Positions 42,778 to 54,959 of a stretch of DNA of 64,000 nt are shown here, in pieces (positions within the stretch are counted from its first letter, which is position 1; each line of letters begins with the position of its first letter). Position numbers and translations under genes: made by a program. The notes under the pieces were generated by a model. That model was given only the letters and a program-made list of their open reading frames with translations. It searched no databases and had not been told where the DNA came from. This stretch comes from Aradus depressus. Its lineage: Eukaryota > Arthropoda > Insecta > Hemiptera > Aradidae. The DNA lies in assembly GCA_963662175.1 (NCBI GenBank), contig OY759218.1, positions 11,958,001-12,022,000 of the forward strand, read 5' to 3'.

Positions 42778-42836
42778 ACTAACCTGTTTAAAGTTACTAA
42801 CCTGTTTAAAGTTACTAACCTGCTTAAAGTTACTCA
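42778..42836. repeat. 18-bp tandem repeat, about 3.3 units
   Basis: AAAGTTACTAACCTGTTT is repeated three times (the third unit ends GCTT) plus a partial unit. It is followed by CGCGAAGCCGGGTAACCTGC, which inverted resembles the CTAGC...CCCGGCTTCGC edge of RTE-like repeats. Confidence 0.85.
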
Positions 42837-42849
42837 GCGCGAAGCCGGG

Positions 42850-43224
42850 TAACCTGCTAGTACATAATAATTTGAACGAACCCCCAAATCGTGATCAGGA
42901 GAGCATGTTAGATAAATATATGGTGATATTATTCTTTAGTTTTTACCGATCAAGTTAGCGCCTAAGTAGAATTCTTTTAGGAATACGCTAAAAATCGAAT
43001 ATAAATAATTGAGCTCTGAGGGACAGATATAGAAGATGCCGTTTAGAAGCGGCTTCTTTCATCTTCGAAATTAATACACTGCATCGCTTCACGTTTGTTA
43101 CAGACTTCAAAATTCTCCATTTTTTCTCTTTTTTTATCATTGATTTATTGAAATTTTAACTTAACAAATCTGTCACCCTCAGATTTTTTTTTAAACTGCT
43201 TTAACGTAATTTAAAACGCTTATT
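42850..43224. other. Unassigned
   Basis: No gene or repeat is recognised. Confidence 0.4.
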
Positions 43225-43395
43225 AAAAAAAGTCGTCGGTGATTCACCGACGAGGTACTTCCCCGGCACGAATTAATCTAAGTTTTCACTCTCCCGCCAA
43301 AACTTATAGACCGTTTATGCTAATTATCAATAGTTGACTTGCATAGACTTCTGCATTCTCATACTAAATTTTGTGTCGATACATTCATGACATCG
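43225..43395 (+). mobile_element. Family A fragment
   Basis: AAAAGTCGTCGGTGATTCAC, TACTTCCCCGGCACGAATTA, AATTATCAATAGTTGACTTG, GTCGATACATTCATGACATC. It is cut by family C. Confidence 0.8.
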
Positions 43396-43930
43396 GATAA
43401 ACCATAGGATATATTTCTAAGTAATGTTTAAATTGTAACGCATAGCAACACATTTTAAAATATGTTTTTATTATTGATAGGTTTGATAAAAATAAAATAC
43501 ATGTGATGAGGGCTTTCAATACAAATCACTCTCCCTACCCCTCCCCTTTCTGAATTTCAAATCGTGCATTACTAGGTATATGAAAGTCATTCTAGAATCA
43601 TGCTGCACGGAGAAAAATATATTCTTGCGGTAAGAATAATATTCTTATGGCAAGAAAAAATATTCTTGCAGCAAAGCAAATTTCTTCTTGCGGCAAAAAA
43701 GTTTTATTCTGTCTTTTGTGTTGGTGATAGGTAATAGTAGACACCACTAGGTGATAGGGAATAGTAGAAACCAGTCGGTGATAGGGAATAGTAGACACCA
43801 CCAGGTGATAGAGAATAGTAGGCACCACTAGGTGATAGGGAATAGTAGACACCACTAGGTGATAGGGAATAGTAGTTGGTATAAGAATGACCTGTTATGA
43901 CAACAACACGTACACTTTACAAAAAGTTTA
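43396..43930 (+). mobile_element. Family C copy with a family B insertion
   Basis: The leader and left arm (ATACATGTGATGAGGGC, CAATACAAATCACTCTCCCT, GCATTACTAGGTATATGAAA) run to 43603. Only the terminal TAGTTGGTATAAGAATGACC of the right arm remains after 43872. Confidence 0.65.
43604..43875. mobile_element. Family B element, right end missing
   Basis: It begins CACGGAGAAAAATATATTCT then CAAGAAAAAATATTCTTGCA. The inner minisatellite of ~27-bp units (GTGATAGGGAATAGTAGACA) has about five or six copies, more than in the other two elements. The right TTCTCCGTG end is absent. Confidence 0.8.
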
Positions 43931-43964
43931 GACATTAAGAAATTTTTTATTTAATTTATTGCTT

Positions 43965-44075
43965 ATGAAAATAATAGTATGTTCAAGACCTCAAAGAGAC
44001 GACACCTATTAATTTTCTACTGAATCGGCCATAGGGAAGGGGGGGGGGGGGAATCAGAGGGGGCTCAAATCAAAG
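43965..44075 (-). mobile_element. Family A fragment
   Basis: TATGTTCAAGACCTCAAAGA, GACGACACCTATTAATTTTC, GAATCGGCCATAGGGAAGG, GGGGGCTCAAATC. Confidence 0.75.
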
Positions 44076-44540
44076 AGAAACTATCAGGAAGTGTGTGGAC
44101 AAAGTTTGCGAATATAAATAGCAATGTCTAGAGTGTCTTTGTGAATCGGAGGAATGTATTAGCGAGAGACATGACTCAGGAAGGCTCCGGAACCCTACCG
44201 AACTAACTTCGGTACACTTCAGTCAGGTCCGGTAAAGGACAAGTGGCACCGTCTGTATGGAAAACGATTCTGAATCCAGTGAAGTCGTCAGGAGGCTACA
44301 GCAAAAACTTTTGAATCGTATTTCATTCCATACTCAAGTTTGGTCAAAAAACAGTCAGGAACCTGTTGCACCGAATACCTAGAAAACGGTTCAATCCTGA
44401 CTTATGTCAATTCCGGATTCTTAGAATCCCCAAAAAAAAGTTGACTAATTAAACACTCCTTATGAGGTTGTTGTTTAACAGTTTTCATGATCGATAAACC
44501 ATCGGTACGTGAACTGAGTATGGTCGAGATTGAAAAATAA

Positions 44541-44784
44541 CTCAGAAAGGCTCCAGAAGGGAGAGACATGACTCAGGAAGCCTCCAGAAGGGAGAGACAT
44601 GACTCAGGAAGCCTCCAGAAGGGAGAGACATGACTCAGGAAGGCTCCAGAATGGAGAGACATGACTCAGGAAGGCTCCTGAATGGAAAGACATCTCAGGA
44701 AGGCTCCAGAAGAGAGAGACATGACTCAGGAAGGCTCCAGAAGGGAGAGACATCTCAGGAAGGCTCCAGAAGGGAAAGACATGA
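44541..44784. repeat. 31-bp minisatellite, eight units
   Basis: Units CTCAGGAAGGCTCCAGAAG + GGAGAGACATGA are 31 bp, two of them 29 bp because ATGA is shortened to AT. It is a local expansion of block b of the upstream array. Confidence 0.92.
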
Positions 44785-45455
44785 CTCCGAAAGGCTCTAG
44801 AACCTAACGATCCTAACTCGGTACACTCCAGTCAAGTCCAATGAAGGACAACTGGCACCGGCTAGATGGAAAACCACAGTATTTCTTTCCTGAATCCAGT
44901 CAAGTCAAGTCAGGAGGCTTTGGCGGTTGATATTTAGAAACTGTTGAATCATATTTCATTTCATACTCAAGTCAGGTCAAGAAACAGCCAGGAAGCTGTT
45001 GCGCCGGGTACGTAGAAAACTGTTTAATCTTCATTTTTTCTGATATAGGATACCAAACAAAATATGACTAATATATTATTCGTAATTTTATTTATGAACA
45101 CTATTGTGTCGGATGTGAGGTATTTATGTGATACACTCGTTATAAGGGTTTCGTTGTTGTGTAACAGCTTTCATGATGGATCCTAGTTCAAAACGAGTGC
45201 TGTGTGAGGCCGAGACTGAAAAATATAAATAGCAAAATGCAGACTGTGTTTGTGAATCAGGGGATTGTTGTGGAGTACATAATAAGCGGTTATTTAATGA
45301 GACAGACACATGACTCAGGATGGGTCCGGAACTCGACCGAACTGGGTTCTCTCCAGTCAGTCCGAGTAGGACAAGAGATGCCGACTACATTGAAGACCAC
45401 CGTATTTCTATCCTGAATCCAGTGAAGTCAAGTCAGGAGGCTGTGGCACTTCATA

Positions 45456-45872
45456 TATAATAATAATAATATTTATTTCCGTTAAACCAAAACATGGTAA
45501 TAGGATACGTCATAAGAATGTATACATTAAGATAGGTTATAAATTAGATACATAAACAGATATTAAGTACTTGAGCCTGACACACATGATTATTAATAAA
45601 AATACATTAAGAAAAATAAAATTAAATAAATACTTGAAAATATATGAGTACAAAAATAATAATAGTAATAAAAACAGCAGATACATTTTTTAATTGGACA
45701 CAAATTAAAATAAATATTTTTTATAACTCTTCCGGAAGTTCTTTTTCACGACGATATTTCGGGACGTTCTTATGTCCTTTCATCAGGCATCAATTTGTGA
45801 AATATAGAAAAGAGAAAGACAACAAAGTAACAATAAAAAATGTAGATAAATAAAATACAATAAGAATGACAA
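45456..45872 (-). mobile_element. Family F (Penelope-like) copy
   Basis: ATTTCCGTTAAACCAAAACA, AATAGGATACGTCATAAGAA, then TTCACGACGATATTTCGGGA and TCCTTTCATCAGGCATC. The last two are the 'ACGTTTCG...TCATCAGGC'-type signature of Penelope-like terminal repeats. Copies are at 51441-51890, 53750-54020 and 60946-61430. Confidence 0.65.
45757..45786 (-). ncRNA. Hammerhead-ribozyme-like core (family F)
   Basis: On the minus strand: CTGATGA, then a stem with GGAC and GTCC around ATAAGAAC, then GAAA. The stem sequence differs from that of family E while the flanking CTGATGA and GAAA are the same, which is covariation-like. Two unpaired A's and one C lie at the stem base. Stem I and the cleavage site are not resolved. 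Confidence 0.35.
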
Positions 45873-46660
<788 letters not shown>

Positions 46661-47139
46661 AAAAAGCATTTGAATCATATTTCTTTTCATACTCAGGTCA
46701 CGTCAAGAAGCAGTCAGGAAGCTGTTGCGCCGGGTACATAGGAAACGACATAGGATACCAAAAACATTTGTCCAATGTATTATTCGTCAATTTATTTATG
46801 AACATTATTGGTGTCAAATGTGGGGTATTGATGTGATATACTTGTTATAAGGGTTTCGTTCTTGTGTAACCTTTTTCATGGTCGACAGTGAAAAATATAA
46901 TTAGTAAAGTGTAGAGAGTTTGTGAATGAGGGTATTGTCGGGAGTATATATTAGTGGATATTTAAGGAGAGAGAGAGAGAGAGAGACAAGACTCAGAAAG
47001 GGTCCGGAACCCCACCCAACTTAAGTCAGGTCTCTGGTACTTCAGTCAAGTCCGGAACTATTGTACCGTATTTCTTTCCTGAATGCAGTGAAGTCAGGAG
47101 ACTGTGGCGCCGGATATATAAAAAGCCTTTTGTATTTCA

Positions 47140-47290
47140 TTTCATGGTCAAGTTAGCTATTAAGGAAGGATTGACCAACGATGAAATTGGATGGAGGATG
47201 GTCGATGAAAACAAACTTGTGGAATTTCTGCCAATCTTTCGGTACTGAGTGTGCCTTCTTCTGTTCATTGACCACAAGGTTGATCTCTCC
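47140..47290. other. Foreign ~150-bp insert in the upstream array
   Basis: It interrupts block c. The + strand has an open stretch reading KLAIKEGLTNDEIGWRMVDE then NKLVEFLPIFRY before a stop. It looks coding-like but too short to assign. Confidence 0.4.
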
Positions 47291-47627
47291 TCCTTTCTAC
47301 TCAAGTTAAGTCAGCAAGTTGTTGTGCCGGGTACCTAGAAAACGGCTCAATCTTTATTTTTCCTGACATAAGTTAAAAAGACCCTATGGGGTTCCTCACT
47401 TCCAAAAATTGACTAATATATTATTCATCATTTTATTTATGAACACTAGTGGTGTCAGATGTGGGGTATTGATGTGATACACTCGTTATAAGGGTTTCGT
47501 TGTTGTGTAACGGTTTTCATGATCGATCCTATATCGGGACGTGAACTGTGTGTGGTCGAGACTGAAAAATATAAATAGTAAAGTGTAGAGGAGGGCAGTG
47601 TTTGTGAATCAGGGGATTGTCGGGGAG

Positions 47628-47724
47628 TATATAATAGTGGATATTTAATGAGGTGAGGGTGTTAGAGCTAGGTTGGGGAAAGGGGGGTGTGGCGACTCCT
47701 CATTGGTGGGTATATTGGACCAAT
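47628..47724 (+). promoter_or_regulatory. Promoter-like region of the T-box gene
   Basis: A TATA-like GTATATAATA lies at 47628. A compact cluster at 47702-47724 reads ATTGG (reverse CCAAT), TATATTGG and CCAAT. The region is GC-richer than the window average and lies 120-210 bp upstream of the coding start. No transcription start can be fixed from sequence alone. Confidence 0.45.
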
Positions 47725-47740
47725 AGCATGAGAGGAGAGA

Positions 47741-47770
47741 AGGGAGGGGAGGGGGTAGGGGAGGGAGGGA
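47741..47770 (+). promoter_or_regulatory. G-quadruplex-type purine tract
   Basis: The order GGG-A-GGGG-A-GGGGG-TA-GGGG-A-GGG-A-GGG gives six G-runs of three or more with 1-2-nt loops, about 70-100 nt upstream of the start codon. GAGAGG/GAGAGA words just upstream (47731-47740) could also be GAGA-factor sites. The structure is predicted from pattern only. Confidence 0.6.
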
Positions 47771-47841
47771 GTTGAAGACCACTCGGTGGCTCGCCGCCTT
47801 GCGTGCGACAGCTAATTTTGTTCTTGTGTTTTGAGTTTGGG

Positions 47842-48179
47842 ATGAGGTACGAGTGTGTCGGTAGTATGTCTTATCAGGCCTTCCTACTCCATCGGCCGAC
47901 TGACTTCAGTGTTAGCAGTCTTCTTGGGGGGGCTGGTGGTCAGGTCTCTTCATCCGCCGCTCCCCCTTGTCCCCTTCCCCTCCCCTGTTATCCGGGTCTG
48001 GCCCCCAAACATCCGTACACCACAGAAGAACTACTCCATCATCAAGGGATGCTTCGTCCTCTGCAGGCCCCTGAAGACGATGGGGTTGTGGATGATCCGA
48101 AGGTGACTCTGGAGGGGAAGGAGCTCTGGGAGAAATTTCACAAGCTGGGCACGGAGATGGTCATCACTAAGTCTGGGAG
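47842..48179 (+). CDS. bi: T-box transcription factor, Tbx2/3 class (optomotor-blind-like), first coding exon
   Basis: The exon encodes 112 codons plus two bases. From the ATG at 47842 the protein starts [20 protein letters not shown], then DFSVSSLL. The 'M(R)...SM-Y..F..HRP.DF..S.(L)L' order is the conserved Tbx2/3 N-terminus, and [11 protein letters not shown] is the arthropod optomotor-blind version. This favours the first ATG over 47866. A Pro/Ser-rich linker (residues ~40-80) leads to [20 protein letters not shown] then [12 protein letters not shown], the first ~30 residues of the T-box (residues ~83-112). Human TBX2/3 also splice at ITKSGR|R. Reading past 48179 meets TAA at once. The protein is a nuclear DNA-binding factor, usually a repressor, used in wing, eye and optic-lobe patterning in insects. 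Assignment to this class is firm; the symbol is by family. Confidence 0.92.
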
Positions 48180-48185
48180 GTAAGA
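48180..48185 (+). other. bi: 5' splice donor of intron 1
   Basis: AG|GTAAGA is a near-perfect donor. It splits the Arg codon after two bases (phase 2), the phase expected at this T-box position. Confidence 0.88.
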
Positions 48186-51167
48186 TCACACACACCACTT
48201 CTAGTGATTTCAGTGTTCAGTGTTCATGTACGCCAATCTCGCGAGCCAGGTATGTAAACCCCTATATTCTATAACTTCCCACATTGAAAACAGAGCCCGA
48301 TGTCCCCAAAAATGCCTAATTTCGAGTTTTTTTACGTATCAAAATGCCTTTTCAAAAAGTCATAACATACCTAATTTTGGCTTTCTTTGTAGAGTAATAT
48401 GTCTGATCTTATCTCCGTAATTTACAATACTTTTTTTTTTTTTTTTTTCAGTAATCATATTTTTGACTTTTTTTAAGGGTGTAATCTGCCTAAATTATTT
48501 TTTTAAGATTTTGAATGTGGCTATTTTGCCTCCTTCACATAGAAATTTTATCTATAATGCTTCCAACTTTAAGTTGAGAAATGCTGACATATTGTGGAAA
48601 CTTGTAATAAATAGATAAATAAATAAATAAACTTCTTTTTTGAAATATTGACTATTCCGCAAAAAACATATATACATAAACTTACAAAAAAACTACCGGT
48701 TTCTGAATTACACCATCAGGTTCAGTTAAACATACACATTGATGGGACAGAAACAGTGTCGGACTAACCTGGTTTCGTCATAACACTTTTCTTTTAAGAC
48801 CTTTTTCTAAAGGCATTATTTTCGTGTTTTTTTTTTCACTTGAATATTATCTACATTTTCAAATTTATTATCAAAAGCATGAATATTTAGCGATATTTCA
48901 AAAAATGTCATGTCAAAACCTACATTTTTAAATCACATTTTTGAAAACCACCGGTACTTTTGAAAATTATGCCGATCCCTCCTTGATATGTCAAAACGTT
49001 TTTTTCTTTTTTTTTTAACCTAATATTCGTTCGTATCATACTGTATTGTATTCTTTAAAATTATTACTCTATATAAATTACAATAAACAAGAAAAACATT
49101 CCGAAAGTAACTTGTATTGCGGCTTCCGTTACTGTTACTGAATCAAATATTTTAGAGTGATTGTCAAAATATTTGCTTTATTCGCTTGTTTAATTAAAAG
49201 TGATTTTTTAAAATCAAGAATTAAGATTTTGTGAAGATGAAATGTAAAGCGAAAATAATTATCTTTGAAATGAACTGAAACATCGAGTTTCGGGCACACC
49301 AAATCAGAAACTGTGCGTTTGCGGACCTTCATAGGAACTTTACATTTTCTAAAGTTTTGTTTTTGGTAATTTTGGATAATTTTTGAAAATACACTTTTTT
49401 GAACAGACAAACGAAAATATAGTAAAGTTTTAGGTACTCATTTCAATATTTCTCGTTTATAACGCCTTGTAACTTATAGCACATTTAAATAGCGACCCTA
49501 TGTGAAGCGCTATTTGATTTTGGAAATTGATTTTTTTTTCCATATAAATGCCTAGAAATGCGATGATATTATTGAAAGTCTTCAAAAAAATATTTATAGA
49601 AACGAATAGATACATCAATCGCCAGATATGGCTTAAACACCACTGTCTAGAACAAATTTATGTTTTAAACTCGATATATTATATCATATTTTAATTATAA
49701 CATTTATTTTTGATTATATGTTTGTCGATTTTTACCTATGAATTCTTCGTTACTAAATAGTACAAGAAGAAAATCTACAAAATCGTTTTCTCAATATTAG
49801 TTATGGAAATGAGTAGTATTGTCAATAATATACCCTAAATTTTCGGGAATTTAGATTATTTTTTTATAGTAATGGGCCATTTTGTTGGTCGATTATTAGA
49901 ATGAATTGAGGCAATTGACTGGCTCATCTTCTAAATGGCATTTATTGAATTGAGAAATCTGGCTTCAATTCAGAAGTTGAACTGTTTTTTTTTAATTCAA
50001 CGGCATTGAAAAATTATAGATAATTCAGTGCTGTTCAAAACATTTTAAAAAAATATTTGTGTTAAAAATATACTTTTTTGGTTCAATAATTCTTATTTCA
50101 TTCCGGAAAAGTTTTATACTTAATAAGCCAATTGTACGATATGCGGCGGGGTATATTTTGATAGCAAAATCGTTAAATTTATATATTTCCAATTTTAAAA
50201 TAAATGTTTCTATAATGAACATTTTATTATTATTAAAATGAACCTTTCTTTATAACAATAGAATTTATTACAGTTCGTAATGAAAATATATAATAAATAT
50301 TCTTTCAATTATTTTGAAAAAGGTTTTCCGTGCCTATACAATCTTTTTTTTTCTGTTTTTATAAAATAATTATTTTATAATTGTTTGCAGAAATAATCTA
50401 TTATTACTCAGTTATTGCCCAATTATCTACAGTTTTTATTTAATGTTCATGCAAAAGAAATTTGCGAAAAAAAAAAAAAATTACTTATTGTACTTTTGAA
50501 ACATTATTACAATGAACAATTTTTTATTTTAAATTTGCAAATGTAATTCTCTCAAGACAAAAATTTTGTGGGAAAAGTGGTTTACCATGTGTAATGCAAT
50601 TTTCTAATTGGGAGAAAAATATTATAAAATGCGTCATACATCGGTCTTTTTTTATAAACTAACTTCTAATATTGGAAATGTATGGAAAAACTATGCGAAA
50701 TTTCTTCAGTAGTTTCCACAATATGCGGGATACTTGCCGACATCTTGTGCCTGTTATAAGGGTGTCTATCCATGGTTCTCGACCAACGTACTCGCTGCCA
50801 ACACTACTTTATTTTCTGAATTACCACCAGGGGGACAGATAGACGTTACAAGAAAGGGGTTCTTTCAATAGTTAATTTTTGTTAAACGAACTAAATAATT
50901 GTTACCTACTAAATAGAATGGGCTCCAAGAGATATTTTTAAAGTCCGTTTTGGTTCATATAAGAGAGAGTCGTATTTCATATTGTTCAAAGAACTAACAA
51001 GACTTTGTCAGTTGGTTAGATGTTTAATTGTCCGATTCGAAATTTTGGATATGTTTCAAAAAATCAACCACCCATTCCTTATTTTGTAAACCTTTGATCT
51101 ACACAGCTACCTAGAAAAATAACCTATCCACATTCCAAACAAAACTATATTTTACGTTTTAGCACGT
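48186..51167 (+). other. Intron 1, proximal 3 kb free of recognised repeats
   Basis: None of the families A-G, SINE, LINE or hAT sequences found elsewhere is visible here, apart from simple poly-T/A runs (48428-48450, 50467-50480). Short open frames (48220-48420, 49135-49410, 50025-50241) lack domains. This gap contrasts with the dense repeats on both sides and may hold intronic regulatory sequence. Confidence 0.55.
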
Positions 51168-51440
51168 ATTTTACTTACACTATACGTAGTAGAGGGGAAG
51201 TTATGTAATCGGTCAGAAATTAAAAGGAGTTTTCAAAGAAATTTCATGTTTTCCGTTGTGAATCCAAAAATGAAAAAAAAATTGGTCTTTGTGTGAGTCT
51301 GTGTCTGTTGACTCGTTAACTTCCGATAGAATGAATATATTGACAGGAAATTATATATGTGTATCGATAGAAATTCAGGAGGACTACACTTATTAATTTT
51401 CAGCCTAATCATCCAATATGGAAGAGGGCTGAACTCAATA
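51168..51440 (-). mobile_element. Family A copy, left TIR plus two modules
   Basis: TTTTACTTACACTATACGTA, GGAAGTTATGTAATCGGTCA, AAATTTCATGTTTTCCGTTG, TTAACTTCCGATAGAATGAA, CTTATTAATTTTCAGCCTAA. Confidence 0.8.
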
Positions 51441-51890
51441 ACTCTAATAATAATAATTATAAATTTATTTCCGTTAAACTAATACATGGTAACAGAATAC
51501 GTCAAAAGAATTTATATATTAAGATAGCTTATAAATTAGATTTATAACTACTTGAGCCTAACACACGTATGCTTAGTAGTAATAACAAAACTATTAAAAA
51601 AAGTAAAATGAAATTAATAAAAACTGAATAAATAAATACTTAAAAATATATGGGTATAAAAAAAATAAGTACAATATAGATACATTTATAATAAGTAGGC
51701 ACATTTTTCAATTTAATAAAAATTAGGATAACTATTTTTCAAAAAACTCTTCGGAAGTGTCTAAAACTATGTTTCAGGACGTTCTTAACCCTATAGAAAA
51801 TAAAAAGAAAACAATGTAACTGTAACAATACATAAAAAATATATATGTATCATTAAATTATAAATAAATAAAACAATAACGTACATTCGA
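51441..51890 (-). mobile_element. Family F copy
   Basis: ATTTCCGTTAAACTAATACA, GTAACAGAATACGTCAAAAG, then a decayed Penelope-like signature (CTCTTCGGAAGTGTC, TTTCAGGACGTTCTTAA). Confidence 0.65.
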
Positions 51891-52094
51891 CTGACCTTTA
51901 AGGTGTGGAGGAACTCCGCCCAAAAAAAAAAAAATGAAAGCTTTGTATCAAATAATGTTTTTGGATATGAAACACGATTCTTTATTGTTGTTATTTCATT
52001 ATTTTTGAACAATGAGAATAAAATTCCGTTTCCGTGAAAAAGGGTTTCCTCTAACATAAACATTTTTAGTTGAAGTTTATTGTATCTATTGTCT
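51891..52094. other. Unassigned
   Basis: A minus frame (51791-52138) of Phe/Ile-rich residues spans family F and this segment; no domain is recognised. Confidence 0.35.
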
Positions 52095-52610
52095 TCAAGA
52101 AGATGGTTATAACTAGTGTAATGAATGTATCTACACAAACCTTAATATGAGGGTTGAGAAGTCCTTGAGTAAGAGACCTACTTATTTTCAGCCAAATTGG
52201 GAAAAGAGTTTAGAGGAAGAGTGAAACTTAGTTGATTCGAAATAATTCAAGATGGGGAAGTTCATTGACGCCACTACATCCTGGCAGGTTTAATGTTTCA
52301 TTAACCTTTATATCTTTCAGATTAGTTTCCATTTTTCATTGTACTTCCCCAACTCAATATAAGTTTTGCACTCCTTCTAAACCATCCTTCTCATTTGCCT
52401 GTTTTACACTAGAATCCGTAGTTGCCTTACTTATGGACTTGAGAAGCCACATAAAAAAATGTTCACTTCATTGAGAGTTACTGGGGTTGTGAAGTTGAGC
52501 CCTTCTCTAAAGTCCACCTCTACTTTTGTCGATTTGACTGAAAATACGTTGTGTTACTCAGGGAAGTCTCAATTCACATATAAAATGATTCATTCTGTCA
52601 GGTGAGAAAT
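52095..52610. mobile_element. Two opposed family A fragments
   Basis: Reverse: GTGTAATGAATGTATCTACA, GAGGGTTGAGAAGTCC, then GATGGGGAAGTTCATTGACG (52095-52270). Forward: TGTACTTCCCCAACTCAATA, GAATCCGTAGTTGCCTTACT, TTGACTGAAAATACGTTGTG (52340-52605). They meet head to head. Confidence 0.6.
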
Positions 52611-53044
52611 AAAATATATAATTTATATTAGATATATACATCTTAAAAAATAATAATAATCCTTGCTAATTGAATCTAATTTACAGAAAATTGGAATAAG
52701 ATAAAATATATAAAAAATATTTTAAGTGTTTCGTTAAATAAAACTCAGAGGTGTCAAGAATTAGAATGAAGTGTGTTCTTATTTTCTTTTTAATTTTCTT
52801 ATTTTTTCTTCTTTTTCCTTTCTCTGAGCTTTTTGAGAGAAGCCCTTGTGAAGTGTCTCGAAGGTAAGAAAAGGGGCTTAAAAATTTTTCTTTCATCTTA
52901 AAAAGGGGGGGGGGGGGGAAAGGGGGAGGATGATAGAGTTCAGGTCAAATGCAAATTAGTGAGAAGGCTTGGAATTAGGGGTAGTTAATCGAGTAAAGTC
53001 TCCTAGAGTTATATCTTCAATACTCGAACTAGATTGTCACACAA
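52611..53044. other. Unassigned, with a G-run
   Basis: A run of about 16 G (52904-52918) follows an Arg/Lys-rich minus-frame stretch with no domain. No gene is called. Confidence 0.4.
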
Positions 53045-53162
53045 ACCTTGAGCACGCCGTCCTTCGGATGGGACGTTAAGCTATGTTTCTGAGCCTGTAA
53101 GATGTCAGGTACTCGTTAATAATGTAATTAAAGCCCGGACATGAGTCAAAATAATTAACTAG
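53045..53162 (+). mobile_element. SINE 3' fragment
   Basis: CGCCGTCCTTCGGATGGGAC, AAGATGTCAGGTACTCGTTA, ATTAAAGCCCGGACATGAGT, AATAATTAACTA. The tRNA head is missing. Confidence 0.85.
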
Positions 53163-53289
53163 CGAGTAATACTAAAGCGAAAAAAAGTCTCTAATTCAAA
53201 TATTTGTATTAAACTAGGTTGGCCAGATTTTTTAAAGGCAGTCCTTTTAATTATATATGTTATTTTGTGAAATTGTTAATTGTATAGAA

Positions 53290-54020
53290 TCACCAATATT
53301 GTATAATATAATATTTAGTTCCGTTAAACCATAACATGTTAATAAGTAGGTAATTCAAATTTTAATGTGTAATTTAGTAAAGTACGAACACTTATTCAAA
53401 AATTATTGTAAACTGCTGCTAATAAAAAGCTTTATAAAATAGCGTTAATTTTCTTATTACAGAATATCTTTAATAAAAAATAAAAAACCTACAATATTTT
53501 TATAACTTAATGGTAAATGAAATTTTTGGCACTTAATTTGGAAATTAAAATTAATAAATCTTTTAAATACAGTATGATTAGTGCTCCAAATTAAATTAAA
53601 TACATTTTAGCAAGATTCCTGATTCCATGAACCACTGAATTGATTTTAACGAAATTTAGTCAGCATACAAAGGAACAAATTCAATTTATTTATAAAATTA
53701 CATAATTCTTTGTAGCTGTTTTTGAGAATAATTATATTTTCCTTTTAATAGTATTACTATTTATTTCCGTTAAACCATAAAATGATAATAGAATATGTCA
53801 TAAAAATGAATACATGAAGATAGCTTAAACATAACACATAAACAGATAACACATAACATAAACAGATATTACATGTTATACATGTGATTAGTAATAACAA
53901 TAATAGTGAAAAATAAAATAAAAATGAATAAATACATTAATATAATAATATTAATAAATTCAATAGATACTATAACTATAATTAAATTTTTAATAAACTT
54001 CGAGAAACGCATTTCAACAG
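53290..54020. mobile_element. Family F fragments in AT-rich sequence
   Basis: AGTTCCGTTAAACCATAACA (53319) and ATTTCCGTTAAACCATAAAA (53761, followed by TGATAATAGAATATGTCATA) mark two starts of family F. Both decay before the Penelope-like signature. Confidence 0.55.
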
Positions 54021-54395
54021 ACCTTTAAGAGTACCTATAGCTGCAACAAAAAATTTTTTTTTGAAATTATCTTGAAAATCTGTTAATTTGTGGTAGCCTT
54101 CAAAACTGGAAGCTCATCAAAAAACTGATAAAGATCTTGATTTTGAATCACTTTTTATTTTATTCAAATCCGTGTTTTTTTTTTCTTTCTTGGTGTTAAT
54201 ATGACAAAATATTATTCCAGTTATCTGTTATTTTTCTTCTGATATAACAAAACAAGCTAGCCCACGGGGCCTGTGCCACAGTTCTTCCTCAATTTACTGA
54301 ATTTTGGGGGCCTAACTTCTATACCAACATTTCAATACAGATCATTCGAAGTATGAGTTGCTTCTATGGTTTAAACTCCTACAATTAATCAACGT
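54021..54395. other. Unassigned
   Basis: No gene or repeat is recognised. Confidence 0.4.
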
Positions 54396-54690
54396 TTACT
54401 ACCTCAGGAAAAATTTTGAGTTTTCAACGGAATTCCATCTTTTCTGCTCCTCTGATTCCAAAAATGGAAGAAAAAAAAAATCTGTCTATACGATAGAATG
54501 TATGTATCGACACGAAATTTTATATTTAAACCTAAAATTCCGTAAGGATTATACCTAGTGGGGAAACAGATAAGAGGGGTTGTACTAAAATACCCTAATA
54601 ACTACCTTTGTATCAAATGTATCCACACCAAATTTCAAACAAATTGGTTCATTTCCGGAGGGAGAGCAAGATCTTAGTTGAAAATGACTT
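54396..54690 (-). mobile_element. Family A copy
   Basis: GAGTTTTCAACGGAATTCCA, CTCTGATTCCAAAAATGGAA, ATAGAATGTATGTATCGACA, CTAATAACTACCTTTGTATC, GGAGGGAGAGCAAGATC. Confidence 0.75.
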
Positions 54691-54959
54691 GACTCTAACC
54701 GTCTCAACAGTTAGGAGAAAATGGTGGGTTTAGTTTGCAATAATAAATTTCCTATCCCTGGAAACTCCACACAAAATATAACCTTCTTAAAAAATATGAC
54801 TCAGTTTGAGTTTGTCTTTCGGGAGAATGATTTCGCCCCCGAAATTACTTCCATCAATAGCTAGTAATGACTCAGTCAAATTGTCAAAAAAATCAATTTA
54901 AAATAATGTAATTTAAAAAAAAAGTGTAAAAAAATTAAGCATATTCATTTTTATTTTTC
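54691..54959. other. Unassigned
   Basis: No gene or shared repeat is seen. Confidence 0.4.

Noticed and set aside
47803..47841. Upstream start extending the T-box protein
   Set aside because: The frame is open to 47803 but has no ATG before 47842, and the MR...SM-Y start at 47842 matches the family's N-terminus.
51791..52138. A membrane protein of 115 residues (minus strand)
   Set aside because: Phe/Ile/Tyr richness follows from AT-rich sequence; it overlaps family F and family A copies.
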